A stretch of 64,000 nt of DNA from Mermis nigrescens (taxonomy: Eukaryota > Nematoda > Enoplea > Mermithida > Mermithidae). Numbering within the stretch: the first letter of the stretch is position 1; each line of letters begins with the position of its first letter. Where the stretch lies: assembly GCA_036768485.1 (NCBI GenBank), contig JAVLUZ010000164.1, forward strand, positions 620,001 through 684,000, in the 5' to 3' direction. Shown here piece after piece: positions 12,401-27,400 of the stretch. The notes under the pieces are model-generated. The model searched no databases. It was not told the origin of the DNA and worked only from the letters and a program-made list of their open reading frames with translations. Position numbers and translations under genes: made by a program.

Positions 12401-15400
12401 CACACTAAAATCGCAACTGTACCATAATATAGTACCCAAAAATTTGTGTGTACAAAATGTACAAAGACTTTTGGGGACAATCTTTGTACATGTATATACA
12501 AACGGACCGTGTACAAAAAACACTGCTCCTAGACGTCTATCCGCCTTAATTTCACAAATTTTCTGGCGCTTCGCGCCAGATTCTTATTAAAGTCAAAGAA
12601 AGTTATTGATTTTTTTTGCACAAAATTGTCGAAAATTTTAAATTTTAAGGAAAAATATAGCAATAAAGGCGATTTTATGTGAAAGTATACTATGTAATAC
12701 ACCGAAAAAACGCTACTTCGCGCGTTAAGGGCAAATTTTTGGGCCTACGTTTGACTGTTTTTGGAAAAGTTGAGATACCGCCACCTTAGGAAAATCCTAG
12801 ATCCGCCACTGTCAGGACATACATCAGAAAAAGACAAAATTACGCAAGAAACCACAAAAAATATCAAAATGCAACGAACAAAAAGGAAACAGAGGTAAAT
12901 AAACACTGAAGTAAAATAACTTTTAAAGTAAAAGAATAAGAATACGATGTAAAAAATGGAACTACTGCATCACTAAAATCAAGGCTATCGTGTGCACGCA
13001 TAATAAATCTACATCAGTCATATCTAAATAGCCACATAACTACAGTATACCCATAAGCAGGGCCGAATTTCAGGGGCGGGAGACGTCCGCCCCCACCTTG
13101 GTCGAAAAAAATTTTTAGAAGGTAAGATAATGCATAAAAAGTTGGGAAAACTGCATTATTTGAAGTGAAATCTTCGAATTTGCGCGCCAGATGTGAAGTA
13201 TTTTCCATAATTTTAGCTCAAGCGCGACCAAAAACAACACTTTTAAAGAAAATAAATTTTTTTGAAAAGAAAAGTTCGAATTTTATGATCTTAATTGATA
13301 GAGCATATCAAAAAGCGTCGAAAAATGCGCTTTTTGCAAGCTAACCTGACGGATTTTCCGAGATATAGACTAATTTATGTTGAGTCCGCCACCCGGCCGA
13401 ATCTTTGTCCGAATCCTGCCTATGCGTACAAAGATATAGTAAGTCATGAATGCAATAAAACAAGTGAGAAATCCTGCAAATGATCAAATACATCAACGTC
13501 AAAATATTCCTTTCAAAATATAAGTGTGAAATCGATAACGTAAGTTAGTAGCAAGTAAAAATTTTTTCTCACTCTCAGCACCGTAGGTTTGATATGCACA
13601 ATTGCAATGTTAACGATATCTGCTGTAAACTTTTCCATTGAACGGGACATCTCCTTGGCGACACAAGACAAAATTTGAATGACTCTGAATAAATAATAAG
13701 AATGTGCAAATTACGCAAGCGATATTCCATGTGTCATGTCATGCGCTTGTCCACGCAAAATAATTGTAGGAGAAATCAATGCAATCAGCGATGCAGAAGG
13801 ATTCACAGATGGTGAAAAATTTCTTAAGCGGCCACAACAGCGGTCCGCATAAGTTGCACATATTCTACATTATAGTCATACGTGCAACAGGGGGTCGTCG
13901 GAGGGATTCCCTCGCCCAAAGTTGGTCGTCCCCCATCCCCCAAAGTCAGAAAAATTCTAACCCCCTCCCCGGATTTTTGTAGAAAACTTACGTTTTTGGC
14001 CATTTTTAGGTGTTTTTAACCATTTTAAGTCAAAAATTTGCCTCCACCAAGGGAGGGGTGTTGAGAGAGTTTTCCCCTGCTGATGGATATAAAAGTTAGG
14101 CAATGTTGAGTGATTTTTGCCCAAAATAGTATATTTTAAAGAGTTTTCGACCTAATATTCATAAAAAACCGGCGTACTGCGATAAGAATCTTAAATTTCA
14201 CACCTCCCCGACTTCATATTTTCGATTTTGCCCTCCCTGGCCACCCTGACAATGTGCGTCTGACCCCCAACCAAAATTTCGAGCCGTTTCAAGTATGATC
14301 ATAGCGCAGCTAAATATAGCATCTGAAAAAAATTACCATTGGAATCGCAACTAAACTTTGATGTAACCACAAATAAAATTTGTCCATAAATATATACGTA
14401 AAAGGGCCCAAAGTTCACTTCAAAATCGATTATCTCGATTATATACGTTCAAAGTCGCGGATCTAAGATTTCTGCAAGGGGGGGGGAGTGGTACCCTGAT
14501 AAAAAGTCGAAAATAGGTTTAAAAATTTGCAATTTACATGCGAAACACATTTTTTCGTATTCGGCAAAGATTTTTCCCGATAAGAAAAGATTTTCGGGAA
14601 GACAAAACTGTAAAAAAAAGTAAAATCCCCAAAAAAATTTTTTTCGCCGTGTCTGCTTTTATTTTAAATGATTTCTGCTGCAATATTTTTCGAAAAATTT
14701 AGAAATAATTGTGGCAATTTTATGCGAAAAATTGATTAAACTCCTATAAGTTCAACGAAAATTCGGTGTAAAGCGCTGAATAATTTGGAATTCAGGCAGA
14801 TTAATTTGTAGAGATTTAAATAACTGCTATAAACTGTATTTGTACACTTGACACAATATATAAAAGAAACATTTAACATAAAAAGTCAAACATTTTCAGA
14901 CTTTAAGTTAAAAAATGAGAGAAAACTATGTCGATGCTTTGAATATTGTTTCAAGCGTCATGAAAATTTCATCGCCTACTCCTGGCGCGTGACTTCCAGA
15001 CCGCCAAAAATTGAACATCTGTTATTTATCTTGTCAAATATGTTGGGCCAATAAGGAGGGGTGGCGACCCCCTTGCTCCCTGCGAATCCGCCCGGGTACG
15101 TACATACTAAAATACAGTAGGCTGTCTTGCATTACACTGATTTCTAGCTAGGTATAGCGCTAACAAAGTTTGTGTTTTTATTTTTAAAGCTGCAAACGAA
15201 ACCAAGACTTCTACACCTGAGCAAGCACACATTTTTGTATAATAAAAAGCTCACAGTCCCAAAATCCTCGTTGCGTGACTAGACGCGTCTAAGGTCATAG
15301 AGGCAGCAAATCTATCCGTGATATTAAGTAAAAATTGCATCGTTTGTTCAACAAAATCGGCGCCAAATTGAACGATTAGAGTTGAAAATAGACTAGACAA

Positions 15401-18400
15401 TAGCGAAATCAAACACTCAACCAAGTCTAAATAGACAATTAGGACCAGAGTTGCACAGGGGTCTAATGTCTAGACCCCTAGAATGAAAGAATGCGACATT
15501 TTCAGGGGTAAAATAAGGCAAAATGGAGGAAAAAATTGATAAGAATCGAAAATTTTCTGCAAAAGAGCCTATTAGCATAGTTATTATGCTGTTTTTGCCT
15601 TATACCGATTTTTGAGACCATTTCATCTAAAAAAGGCTCTGTGGCTGATTTCCTGGACCGGCCATGCTATGCGTATATGATTAAGACTAGTCGCTCAGCC
15701 AGCATCCAATTAGAAATAAAAATTACATGCGACGGCAAAAATATGCGATTTCGCCTGCTTTTCAGATAGAATACTGCGAATTCACATTTTTTCGGAATGC
15801 GCTTTGTATATGTAGAAGCAGAAAATCTATCAAATCTAAATTAAAACACATATCTGACATCAAAACATTCATAATAGCAACTGATAAAAGAAAAGCGGCA
15901 TTTTATATTCTACATATGTAAAGTACACAGTGAAAATAAGCACATCGGATTTAGCAATTACTGTCGGAAGTCCTGTGGCATTTGCTCAAAAGATAAGATT
16001 TAGTATGCACGTATTTGTTTTATTGGGTCGTTCATTTTCCGTTTTATACTTTTCAATGGGAGGCGTAATTTTAATTTTGGAACAAAAACTTCCACTTCAC
16101 TTCAGATCTTTAGCGAAGTTAATTATTTAAGCATAATTTTTACTTTAAACCAAAGGCGAATTTAGGGGGAACGAGGAGGTGGGAGGCGGCCGCCATCTGT
16201 CGTCAAAAAATAGACATGTACCGTTTTTATTATGATTTTTAAAACGCTACGAGCCGAAAAGTTCTCATTAATTACATTTATATACTGACTTTTCTGATGT
16301 TACTTTTACGTCAGACGAGTAGCTTTTGTACAAAACAAAGATTTTGTAGTCTTTACGATGATTTCTCGACTTTTCACACTTCGCGTCATATCCTTTAGAT
16401 GTGCTTTGTTTAACTCTTAGCATTGATAGAAGGGAGCTCTGTGCTTTGGCAGCGTTTTGCGTTTTATCTCATCACTTTGTGCCGATTTCTGCACTATCCT
16501 TGCTCGTTTTTATGGAAAATATTAAAAAATCTTTGATAATATTCAAATTTATGCGTATTAGAACTGATTTTGCCTATCACAAGACGGCAAAAAACTGCTA
16601 CTTTGACGCATAAGAAACCGATTTTTTGACTATTTCTGACACTATCACGAGAATTCGGGTTGTCGCCCCCACCTGTCCGAAAATCCTGAATTCACCACTG
16701 CTTAAAACGTTCGAGAAACAGCGCGTGCCTATTATAAATATTTAGGAATGCCAAGCTCATACTCCAATGCTGTCAATAGATGTGCTACTTGAATCCACGG
16801 ATGGCAAGTTGAGTAAGCGCAGAGTCTCCGTTCCAACTGCACCAAAAACACAGAAGGCAAGTTTTTTCGTTTTTGCGTTTTCATTCCGTATGGAATCAAG
16901 CAAATCAACAAGAACAGGCAACGTATTTTCCACGAAATTGCGAACTTGAAACAAAAATTTTAAAAAATCACCTCAAGTCGGATAACAATTATGTGCTCGT
17001 ACAAACTTAAGAATATGGATGAAATTCCTTTCCAATGTTGGCCGTTTCACATCCCCAAAAAATGATATTTTTAGCTCCCTCGTACTGCTAAACAAAACAA
17101 TCCAGTTTTAGGCGTTTTTCGTTATTTCTGACCAGAAATAAATGGTCCAACTAGCTCTGCCGGAAAGCCGCCGACTACTTCCAGCCAAAATCTTAAGCTG
17201 TCATGTCAACAGCCATTTAAGAAGTTGTTCTACTTGCCGCCTTCTTACTTTTGCCCACATTAAAACATTCGACGTGTTTTTGATTGAAAAATACAATAGA
17301 ATAAAAGATACAGATAAAAAAAATTGAAAAGTAAAACTGAATAAACTGAATTATCGAAATTCATTTCATGTATTTGATTATTTATATTTATGTTCATATT
17401 TTATATTTCAGATTTTAGTGTACATTTGATTTGTATTCATATTTTTTACATTTTAATTTGTTCGCATTTTAATTATTTATTCATATTTTAATTCAACTCA
17501 TTGTAGATTCATATTAAATTCATTTCACGGCTCATTGCAAATAAGCAGTTCTCCAGTATTTTTCTAACTAAAAATGACAGGTGCGGCGGTGAAACAAAAA
17601 ATAGAAAGAAACGATTATATATGCATAATTGGCTTATATTAGGTTATTAAGCAGTCAGACTAGGAACGGACTTATTGTAATATTCCAAAAAACTATAATT
17701 ATAAATATTTATTTTTTTAAATTTATAGTTGGTTAACTAATTCGAGATTATCGAATAAGATAAGTGATAAACGACTAGGAATAATTGCTGAGGTACACAA
17801 TTACACTTTTCGTGAATACAGCATATTCATGCCTGCTTCGTTTTACGCTCCTAACGTAAAAGTATTTGTTAAATTATAATTATATAATTAATTAGGATAT
17901 GCAATTATGCCGAAATCACTGATATTTTCAAATACGTAGTTTAACATAACAGTAGAAAAAGTTGAGATGGTGAATTATGACTTTCAGTATTCATTATTCA
18001 GGGTTACTGTAAACAGCGAAAATAAAAGCCTCCAAGCAGTTTGACTAACATCAACTAAACTGATACATGATCTAAGGGGCTGGGGGTTAGGAGGGGTTTC
18101 AACCCCCAGAAAATTTTTCCTCCCCCACAGAATTCGAAATTTTTTCAAAATTAAAAAAAAAATTCGTAGAAAACGCGCTGTTTTAAGTGTATTACGCAAA
18201 AGTATCCAATTTTTCAGCGCTTCGCGCCATATACTCATGTTTTGACCATATTTTGTTCAATTTGTGCAACTTTTTTGATGTTTCGATTTTTTGTTCTTAT
18301 GCTCTGGAAAGATAGTGCATCGTAAGAAACGCTAAAATGATGTGTTGGAAACATATCCGCAATTTTTGAGCCCAAAAAAGGCACTTTAAAATTTCAAACT

Positions 18401-21400
18401 CCCCTCCAGAATTTCCACGCTGTGCATGTCTGACTACACTTACGGTAAATTCGATCGCATCTATCGAGTTCACATAATTTCGAATAGTCGCCCAGGAGAC
18501 TTCTCATTAATCGGATATACAATTTCTTTCTATGTGACCATTCTTGTTCGCAGTCTGCTGCATTATACCATGGCAGTATAAGGTAACCGGCTAGAGACCC
18601 GTACAAAACTTTTTTCACCTTGACAACATAAGTGTGCACTACACCAATACTTTTATAAAGGAATTAGCAAACTAAAAGAAAATAAAATCAATAATATATA
18701 AATTCCTACGAAACATCGGAAGGATATGAAGATCCCAGCTGAAGTTGGCTTTTGTACCTGTTTCTGAAAATTTTGATGCCTCGCATTAGGGTAACAATAA
18801 ATTTGTCCAGCTTCTACCAAGATTTTGCAATTCCCTCAGAGAAATACTTCATTTTGACGACTGTCCATCAATAATGAGTCATTCATATATTAATGAGCAA
18901 ATATTCGACTGTTTTTAATTGTTTTTCAAAAGATAAGAACTTTCCGGGAAGGGCCGACAACGTTACCCCTGCCATCTAACCCAATATTTCGAGCAATCAA
19001 ACTTATAAATCGATTCAATATTATTTTCTGAACTGAAACTGATGTACGACATTAAAAACAATATCACAATATAATTATAATTATGCAACAATATCGGATT
19101 CATTTGCGACAGAAATACACAAATTCGAAATTTTCGCAATCTTTAAATTTTCTATCCCCGTAATACCTGAGTTTGAGGAATAAGAAATAAATTCGACGAG
19201 AAGGAACGTTCAATCGGCACAAAGTAGTATTAGCAAAGAGCACGTATGGGCATAGGGGGGCTGAGACGGGGGTATTGCCCCTACTTAAGGTTTTGTAAGA
19301 CCAGGATCTGTCAGGCAATTTTGAGGAAACGAAAGGTGCTGCAAGACAATTTATGAGCTTATTGCGGAAAAAGTCAGAAAACTCTACCTGAAAATGGTAA
19401 AGAACATCAAAATTTTCCGGCGCATGTCCATGCTCATTATACATAGGTATGCAAACCGTTTTTTTGTGTTCGGCAAAGATTTCTCCCATTTACAAAGACT
19501 TTTGGGATCGTCTTTGTTTATGTACAAAGATTTTCGGAAGACAAAATCTGTAAAAAGGTCTAAAATTCCCAAAAATTTTCGGCACTTCGCACCGAATTGA
19601 CTAATTGACGGTCCGATATATCTTTAAATTGGGAGAATTCGCATTTAGAATGGAAAAATGTCAAATTTTTGGGCGCTTCGCGCCCTTTGAGATAATTTTT
19701 TGTAATTTTTGGCGTCAGAAACTTAGAAATTGGCTAAAATACACTACCAAAGGTTGGAAAACCCGGTTTTACCAAACTAAAATCGCCACTGTACTATATT
19801 ATAGTACCCAAAATTTTACATGCACAAAATGTACAGACTTTTGCGAATCATTTTTGTACATGCACAAAGGAAGCTTGTATAAAAAACCACTGCTATACTA
19901 TAAAATTTACTTTTCGGAATCATACTCAAAAAATAATTTGGAGTGCTTTCAAGCTCAATTAAACTTCATAGTAAAAAATACACGCCTCATACGATACCTC
20001 ATACTCATATTTTTTTTCAAAAACAACAAACGTTTTTTTTAAACAAACGTTCAGATCGCACCTCTAAAGGAAAATGGTGGAATTTCGATTCACAGGCGGC
20101 TTCGTAAAGAGAAATAACGCTTTTCATAGATAGGAAATAAATTTGCGGTCGCACCGTCAAAGAAACTGAGTAAAAGGTGGACGCCGAGGCATACAAAATG
20201 ACCGGTTGGGCGGTCAAACCTCGATTTACAATCAAATGAATGATCGCATCGGTGACAGCTGTGATGATGGATGAGACGATTTCGTTACCGTCGCCAGATC
20301 TCTGAGCTTCGGCATAAAAATTGGCCAGCCAATGGCAATAGGATTTTAGACACAAAAGAATTTTGGCGAGTCTACAGACAGAAATGAATTTTATCAAATA
20401 TTTTTGAATTGAACGTAAGAGCGGCATAAAAATAACTCGGCATATACATATGCATCTACGTAGTACAATGAGGAAATGAAAGTAAAATCGGCAATATGTC
20501 TGCATTCCACGCAGTGTTTTTTGTACAAGGCCCGTTTGTACATGTACAAAGATGGTCCCCAAAAGTCTTTGTACATTTTGTACATGCAAATTTTTGTGTA
20601 CTACAATATGGTACAGTAGCGATTTTAGTGTGGTAAAACAGGGTTTTCGATCTTTGGTTATGTATTTTAGCTAATTTCTGGGTTTCTGACACCAAAAATT
20701 ACTATAAATTGGCTCAAAACGGGGCGAAGCGCCGAAAAAATTGACATTTTTCCATTCTAAATGCAAATTCTGCCATTTTAAAGAAATATAGGACAAACAA
20801 TTATGTATCATTTGGCGCGAAGCGCCCAAAAGTTTTGGGAATTTTACACTTTTTTACAGTTTTTGTCTCCCAAAAATCTTTGTACGTGTACAAAGACGGT
20901 CCTGAAAAGTCTTTGTACATCGGGAAAAATCTTTGCCGACAGTGATTCGGCGGCTAAATTTGTTGAAAAATTTTTGTTATGCAACTGCAGTCCGTTATCT
21001 TTCGTTTAAAAGCAGTCTAGTTGGCAAGACAACATGAGATCAAGTAAGCTTTTACGATGATAAAATCAAAACCGGTCCTAGATTTTAAATTTGAAATTTC
21101 CGACGAGCAAGTAAGATCACCCAAAGCCTTTTCGATACTCGATTCTTCGGAGATTGATGAATGAAGAGACAAAATTTTAGCAATTAATTGAAGCTAACAT
21201 AACTTGAGCAAAAGTATTTATCAGATTCTCCGCATTTATGAAAAATAATTCGAGTCCTTCTCATCTCGTAGACTTTAAATTTCTCCAGAATTTCAATGAT
21301 AATCTCTCAAGTTTCATTCTTCAATTATTACTGTTTACATGAATATATAGTGCGAGATTGCCTTAATTTATTACGACTTATTGAAAATGAATGCGAGAGA

Positions 21401-24400
21401 AGAGAAGTTTGACAAAATGCAAAAGCAAACATGATAAACTTACTTTTTAGAGGATTTTCGTGTGTAAAATTTCGATTTTCGACAAATTTTAGCAGTAAAG
21501 CTCGTAAAATCTTACACTAAATTTTTCAATTTTTCGATATTGCGTATTGTAAATCGAAATACACGTTAAACATTTGAAATAAGACAGAATCTAATCTTAA
21601 TGGTATTAATCAGCTAAGACAGCTGGATTAGCACACAACGGCATAGGGAGGGGTGAGAGAAGGATATTATGCTTCCCTCAGATGTTGAAATGTTGGGTAC
21701 TGTCCGGCAATTTTGGTGAAACATAAGTTCCTGCTAAGGAAATTTTAATTTTATAGTGGAAAAACACAGCTAAGACATTCAAAAATTCAGTCAGCCAGGT
21801 CAGTCTACTGCAAAATTGCCAATTTTTTTGTCTCATAATAGTGACTGATCCCGTAGATAGATTGTTTAAAACAAGCATTTTTCGAAAAATTAGATTTTAG
21901 AATTGAATTCATCTATCTTCTGACCTCATGAATGACATTTTAAGGCGCTTAAGTAGGTAACAATATTAATATATCACTTGATAAAAACGCATGTTTTGTA
22001 TTATCTATATTTACTACGCGACCGTTTTCGAATTTCGCCCTCGGCCTTTAGCAAGCCCTACCTTGCCCACCTATGTAAATTATGTAGCTATAAATACTTA
22101 ATGTTATTCTGTACTCTTATGACTTATTTTTCGGTTTCGGTTATTGATGATGACTATATTGTTAAAGCAATAATTAATATTTACTCCAAATAATCAATTA
22201 TTTAACTCTTCTCTACATATGAATAGCAGCTAATAATCTGACCTTACGCTACCTCAGTTGTTTAATCAACAAATTAAGTTCAAGAGTACTATGTGATTAT
22301 ACATATATCTTTATTGTGATATTTTTTTCACTCACACGTTGTCGATTTCGCGACTTATTTCGGAACTCTGAGCAATCGCAGATGAATCTAATAGTTCTTG
22401 CTCAGAATAGACAATCAACCGACACAAACTAAAGCATCAAATATAAAATTGAATCCTTAATAGCGAAAAAATATTTTTTGATAACAGAAAAATACAGGAA
22501 AAGTGCCTGTCTACCACGGCATAAATATACAATCGCGGACCCGTGCTTTCTACAGCGCGTTATGAACTTGGTAATATCGATACTTAGATTGATGTCCTCA
22601 TTTGCATCAGTGTGACAGCCGGTTCGGGCGACTATTTTTACGTTAAGGTGATTCATGAGCAGTCGACTGCGCACATTTTTGTAAAAAATGAATGGCGGCA
22701 AATACGCAAAAAGCATCCTTGTTAAAGTTAGCTGCCTGCTGTAATCATTGGTTTCACATACTGTGTATAATAAACGTATTATGTGCATCCTAACTTGGCA
22801 ATCATCCTTTAGAAAAATAACGAAATCATGATTTTTTTCCTAATACTAATCTCATGCACTGCATGAATACATGTGCGCTTAGAATTCATTCATCAAGCCA
22901 GCAGCTTACGGTTCACCTTTAAAAACGTGTTGTTGGTGGGTTTGGGGGGTTTGACCCCCTCTAATGGCAATTGAACCCACAAAATGGTTGCGGTGACCCA
23001 AGAATTGTCGAGTTTTCGAAAAAATTGTAGAAAATACGATTTTTATACGTTTTTATTCAGCTTTTGGCTTAAAAGTCTTAAATTTTCGGCGCTTCGCGCC
23101 ATATAATCATTTTGTTGATTATATTTTATCCATTGTGCTCGGATTTATCTTTTCACAGTGACTGATTCAGGACTTCCTGACAGGAGGAACCCCTAATTTT
23201 TCCAAGTCAAAAAGTGAAAAAATCCGTCCATTATGCTTAAAGTAGCGTTTTATTATCGTCTTTTAATAGGAAAAATCATTTCCGATGCAAAAATTTTGAA
23301 AATTCTTAATTTCTTGAAAGACTCTTATAAAAAACATGCAAAATTAGCGCTAAAATCAGCACAAAGTCGCTGAGGAAGACGCCAAACGCCCTTTTTTCTA
23401 AGCAAATTACTACGTACTCGAAGTCGTTATAAGAACAAAAATCTTTATTCTGTACAAAGTTACTTCTCTTCTCTGACATAAAAATTAGGTTTTTAGAGGG
23501 CCAAAAAATCATTAGACGTCATTACCTGACGCGACGCGCAAGAAAAATTTGAAAAATCATGAAAGAATTGGCTGAAATCATTAAATAATGCACAACCTTT
23601 CTTTATTGCGTCCAACTATTTTCTATGGTAAGGGGGAGGGGCGGCCGCCGACCTCTAAATCCGCCACTGTCCCTCCATGTTCTATAAAGAACGAGCACCG
23701 ATTGTCCGAAATGTCCGAGTCAGAGGTTTTGACGAGTACCTATCACTTTTTAGCTAAAAAAGCAATCTTCAAAGTTTTTTCGGGCTGACCCCAACTGCAC
23801 ATATATTTTCATCTCCATCTGAAAATAGTGTTCCCGACTGAAAATTTCTTGATCGGCTATCATACTGATTCAAATAAGAATGTCAATTCAGGCCACCGAT
23901 ATCACTATGCTCATAACGCGCTGCAGAAAGTATGGATCCGCGGTTGTGCATTCATGCCCCTACGATACGAGTAGTATAAGCATGACTTATAATATCTAAA
24001 CTGATTTCCAGAAATTTTTACACGAAAAACCCATCGCGAAACAAGCTTGATTGAGAAACATGTGTATAAAAATGGAGAGAAAAATGACCTAATGATACAA
24101 CGTACGTAAGCTGTCTAATATCCATGTATTATCTGAAAAAGGATCGTAAAATAATAAGGGAATACTTTATATACTAACTCCTTCTATAATTAAAACTTTA
24201 AATTTTATTTCCTATCATTCTTGACGTCACTCTACATCAATTTTTATAGATACATAAATTTAGTCATTTCCCAACTTCAATCATCTTCCTTGAATTCTCA
24301 CGAAACTTCAGGAAATATTACTTTTACTAAATTCAATCTTATTTTTTCTTTTTGCACGTTGTGACATGTATCTATAGGGGAAGTGTGTATAAGTCAACTG

Positions 24401-27400
24401 AAAAAAAAGTTTTCTACCTTTCAACAAAGTCTCGACATTCGTTTTTTGGCGTGTGCGCATAAAGCGTATCATTAGCGAAACAATGCGACACGTAGCTCAT
24501 CGCAATGAGTATGGACTGAAAATTTCGCAAATGCAGCGTACTGGTATTTAACGAGATTTCGCTAGCCATAGATTTAAATTGCATATAGAATGCAAAATGC
24601 TGATCAAACACGTTTCTCAGCGCAAAGAAAACTGATGATACACGAAATTCGGCGATCTTTGAAAGAAGTTCGCAGACGGCGTTGATGTAAAGTTGGAAAT
24701 CCGATTCCTTTTGGACAAATACACACGTTTACTATAAATAAACACTTATATACAATACCTAAAAAGATAACGAACGACCAGGCACGTAGCTGGCCGTCCT
24801 ATTTTGGGGGACCAACACCAATTTGGGGAGACTAAGCCAAAAAAGGGTAAAAATTACATTTAAAAAGTCCTATTTTTCCGATTTTTCTGAATTTTGGAGG
24901 GTCCAGACCCCCCAATCACCCAGAGCTATGTGCCTGCGAACGACATGCGTATTAAGGCATGCATGTACATGTACATATTTATGTATGTATGTACGTAAAT
25001 AATTGTTTTTTAGCATTCTACTGCACATTTGACAGTATAACGTCGTTTCTAACGATTAAAATGTAGTAGACAATTTACGGTTAGTAAAAAAGGCACTGCT
25101 TGTCTGTCGGACCCCAGTAGCGAGATTAATGCTCCTTGCCCCAAATGCATGCGTAGAATGAACTCGAAAAATATACACACCGCGCATTATTCTCAGCTTT
25201 TAACTGCACTCAGAAGCAAGTGATAACATGAAAGAATATTTTATTTTATATGAAAGAATAAACATGCTGAATATTTTCCCGACTCACTTCAACTGCACTT
25301 AATGCTAAGCGTTACCATTAGATAACTACATTTTCATTTTCACATTACTTTCAGAAGATTAAATTTGAGCTGTACCGGGACCTGAAAATTTTAACATTGT
25401 TATTATAATTATTTTTATTTATTATTATAATTATAACATTATTATTTTATTTTACTATTTTTATCACTACTATTCTTTTATACGTGACGAATAAGAGCTG
25501 AGTACGTATAATGAATAAGAGCTGGGCACATATAACGGCTCGAAATTTTGGGTGGGGGGGGGTGTCCCAGCCAATTTTGGCGGGGGGGGGTGAGAGATGA
25601 CCTCCAATTTTAGCCAAAAAGGGCCAAAAACACCTAAAACCGGCTGAAAAATTCAATTTTTTCCAAAAATCGGGGGGGGAGGGGGATCAAAAATTTTCCG
25701 GCTTGGGGGAATGGATGAAGTCCGACTGTGGTGGGGAGCCCCACCCCCTGTTACATGTATGCGTATATTACACAAAAATGTCAGCATAGGGATGTCATAT
25801 GACCACATAATATGGTATGCTTCCAGGTCCTGGCCAGGCGCCCCAGTCCCGGCCCCTGTGCTGATCTAGATTGAATGTGCATCTAAGATTGATTTTGTTT
25901 AAAAGATAACCAAGGCTACACTTACATACCTGACTTTCACCGAAATCCACTTCAAACGGATGGTTGAAATGAATTTCGATATGTTCAATTTGCAGTTTAG
26001 CAATCAGGCATTTCAACAGCGTGGAACACAGACGATCATTAGAGCTAAAATACAATAAGCAAAATAATTATTCGCAAAACTATAATAAACCAAAGCTGTC
26101 TTTAGGAATATTCAAATAATAAATTACTTATTGAGAGCACTCACTCGCATTTATCATTTGTTTATCGTAGATCATCGAGTCTTGAGCTAGGTATTTAAGT
26201 AGCATGTGCCAATCTATCACTGCTTCAGACCAGCGAAAACTAATTATACATATTTAGTATTCTGCCAATTATAAACAGTTTAGAGCATTAAATAATAGGG
26301 AAACGTAAGTTTCAAAGCACGTTTTTTTGTATTCGGCAAAGATTTTTCCCGATGTACAAAGACTTTTCAGGACCGTCTTTGTACATGTACAAAGATTTTT
26401 GGGAAGACAAAAAGTGTAAGAAGGTGTAAAGTTCTCAAAAATTTTCGGCGCTTAGCGCCGAAATGAGTAACTGTTTGTCCTATATATCTTTAAAATGGCA
26501 GACTTTGCATTTAGAATGGAAAAATGTCAAATTTAATTTTTAGTAATTTCTGGCGTCAAAAATCCAGAAATTAACTAAAATACACTACCAAAGATCGAAT
26601 ACCCTGTTTCACCACACTGAAATCGCTACTGTATTATATTATAGCACACAAAAATTTGCATGTAAAAAATGTACAAAGGCTTTAGAGGACCATCTTTGTA
26701 CATGTACAAAGGGACCTTGTACAAAAAAACACTGTTTCAAAGATCACTCTACCTCAAACGATCCAAAAAGTTCATCAATGTCCTAAGCGAGCTGACAAAT
26801 TCTACTGAGAATCCGCGTTTTAATTCTTTCATACTTTTAAAAGTTTTAAGCAAATATCGACGCTTTTTAATTCATGATAAATTTTTGAAATCATTCGATA
26901 ACAAACAAATAAGCTGTGTACATTACTGCGACATAAATACTTCCTTCTCCCTTTTAAGGAATAACCGATGTAATCAGATGTGCAGTGCTTAGCCATATGT
27001 ACATGTAACACGGGGAATGAGGGATCCCCATCAACAGTTGGTTGCCCCCACCTCCTCAAAGCCAGAAAATTTGATGCCCCCACCCCCGATTTTTGTTAGA
27101 AAAATTGAATGTTTCGGCCGTTTTTATATGTTTTTTGACCATTTTTGGACATAAATTGGAGGTCATTAACCCCATCCCCTAGAAATGGCCGCGGAAACCC
27201 CTCATCCGAGGTTTCGAGCCGTTACATGTATGCGCGGGACATAAATAGCTCAGAAAAATACACGGCAGAAGATAAGCGAGGAAAATTGGGGACCAAGCTA
27301 TTAACAAGGATCTTCTACTTGAGAGTGCCGTTGAAAAAGATACATTCTCTTCTAAAATCTAAATCAAGGAAAAATCATTACATTAACTCGAAAGAGCTTT

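Noticed and set aside
13295..13483. Plus-strand ORF across 13.3-13.5 kb
   Set aside because: It reads through a MITE and its flank; the same text recurs in the MITE at 32413-32807.
20017..20061. Continuation of the exon 11 frame past GAG into VRSERLFKKN
   Set aside because: Using the GTGCGA donor gives 42 residues between VRP and LPW against 41 in the vertebrate protein; reading on would add about a dozen unaligned residues.
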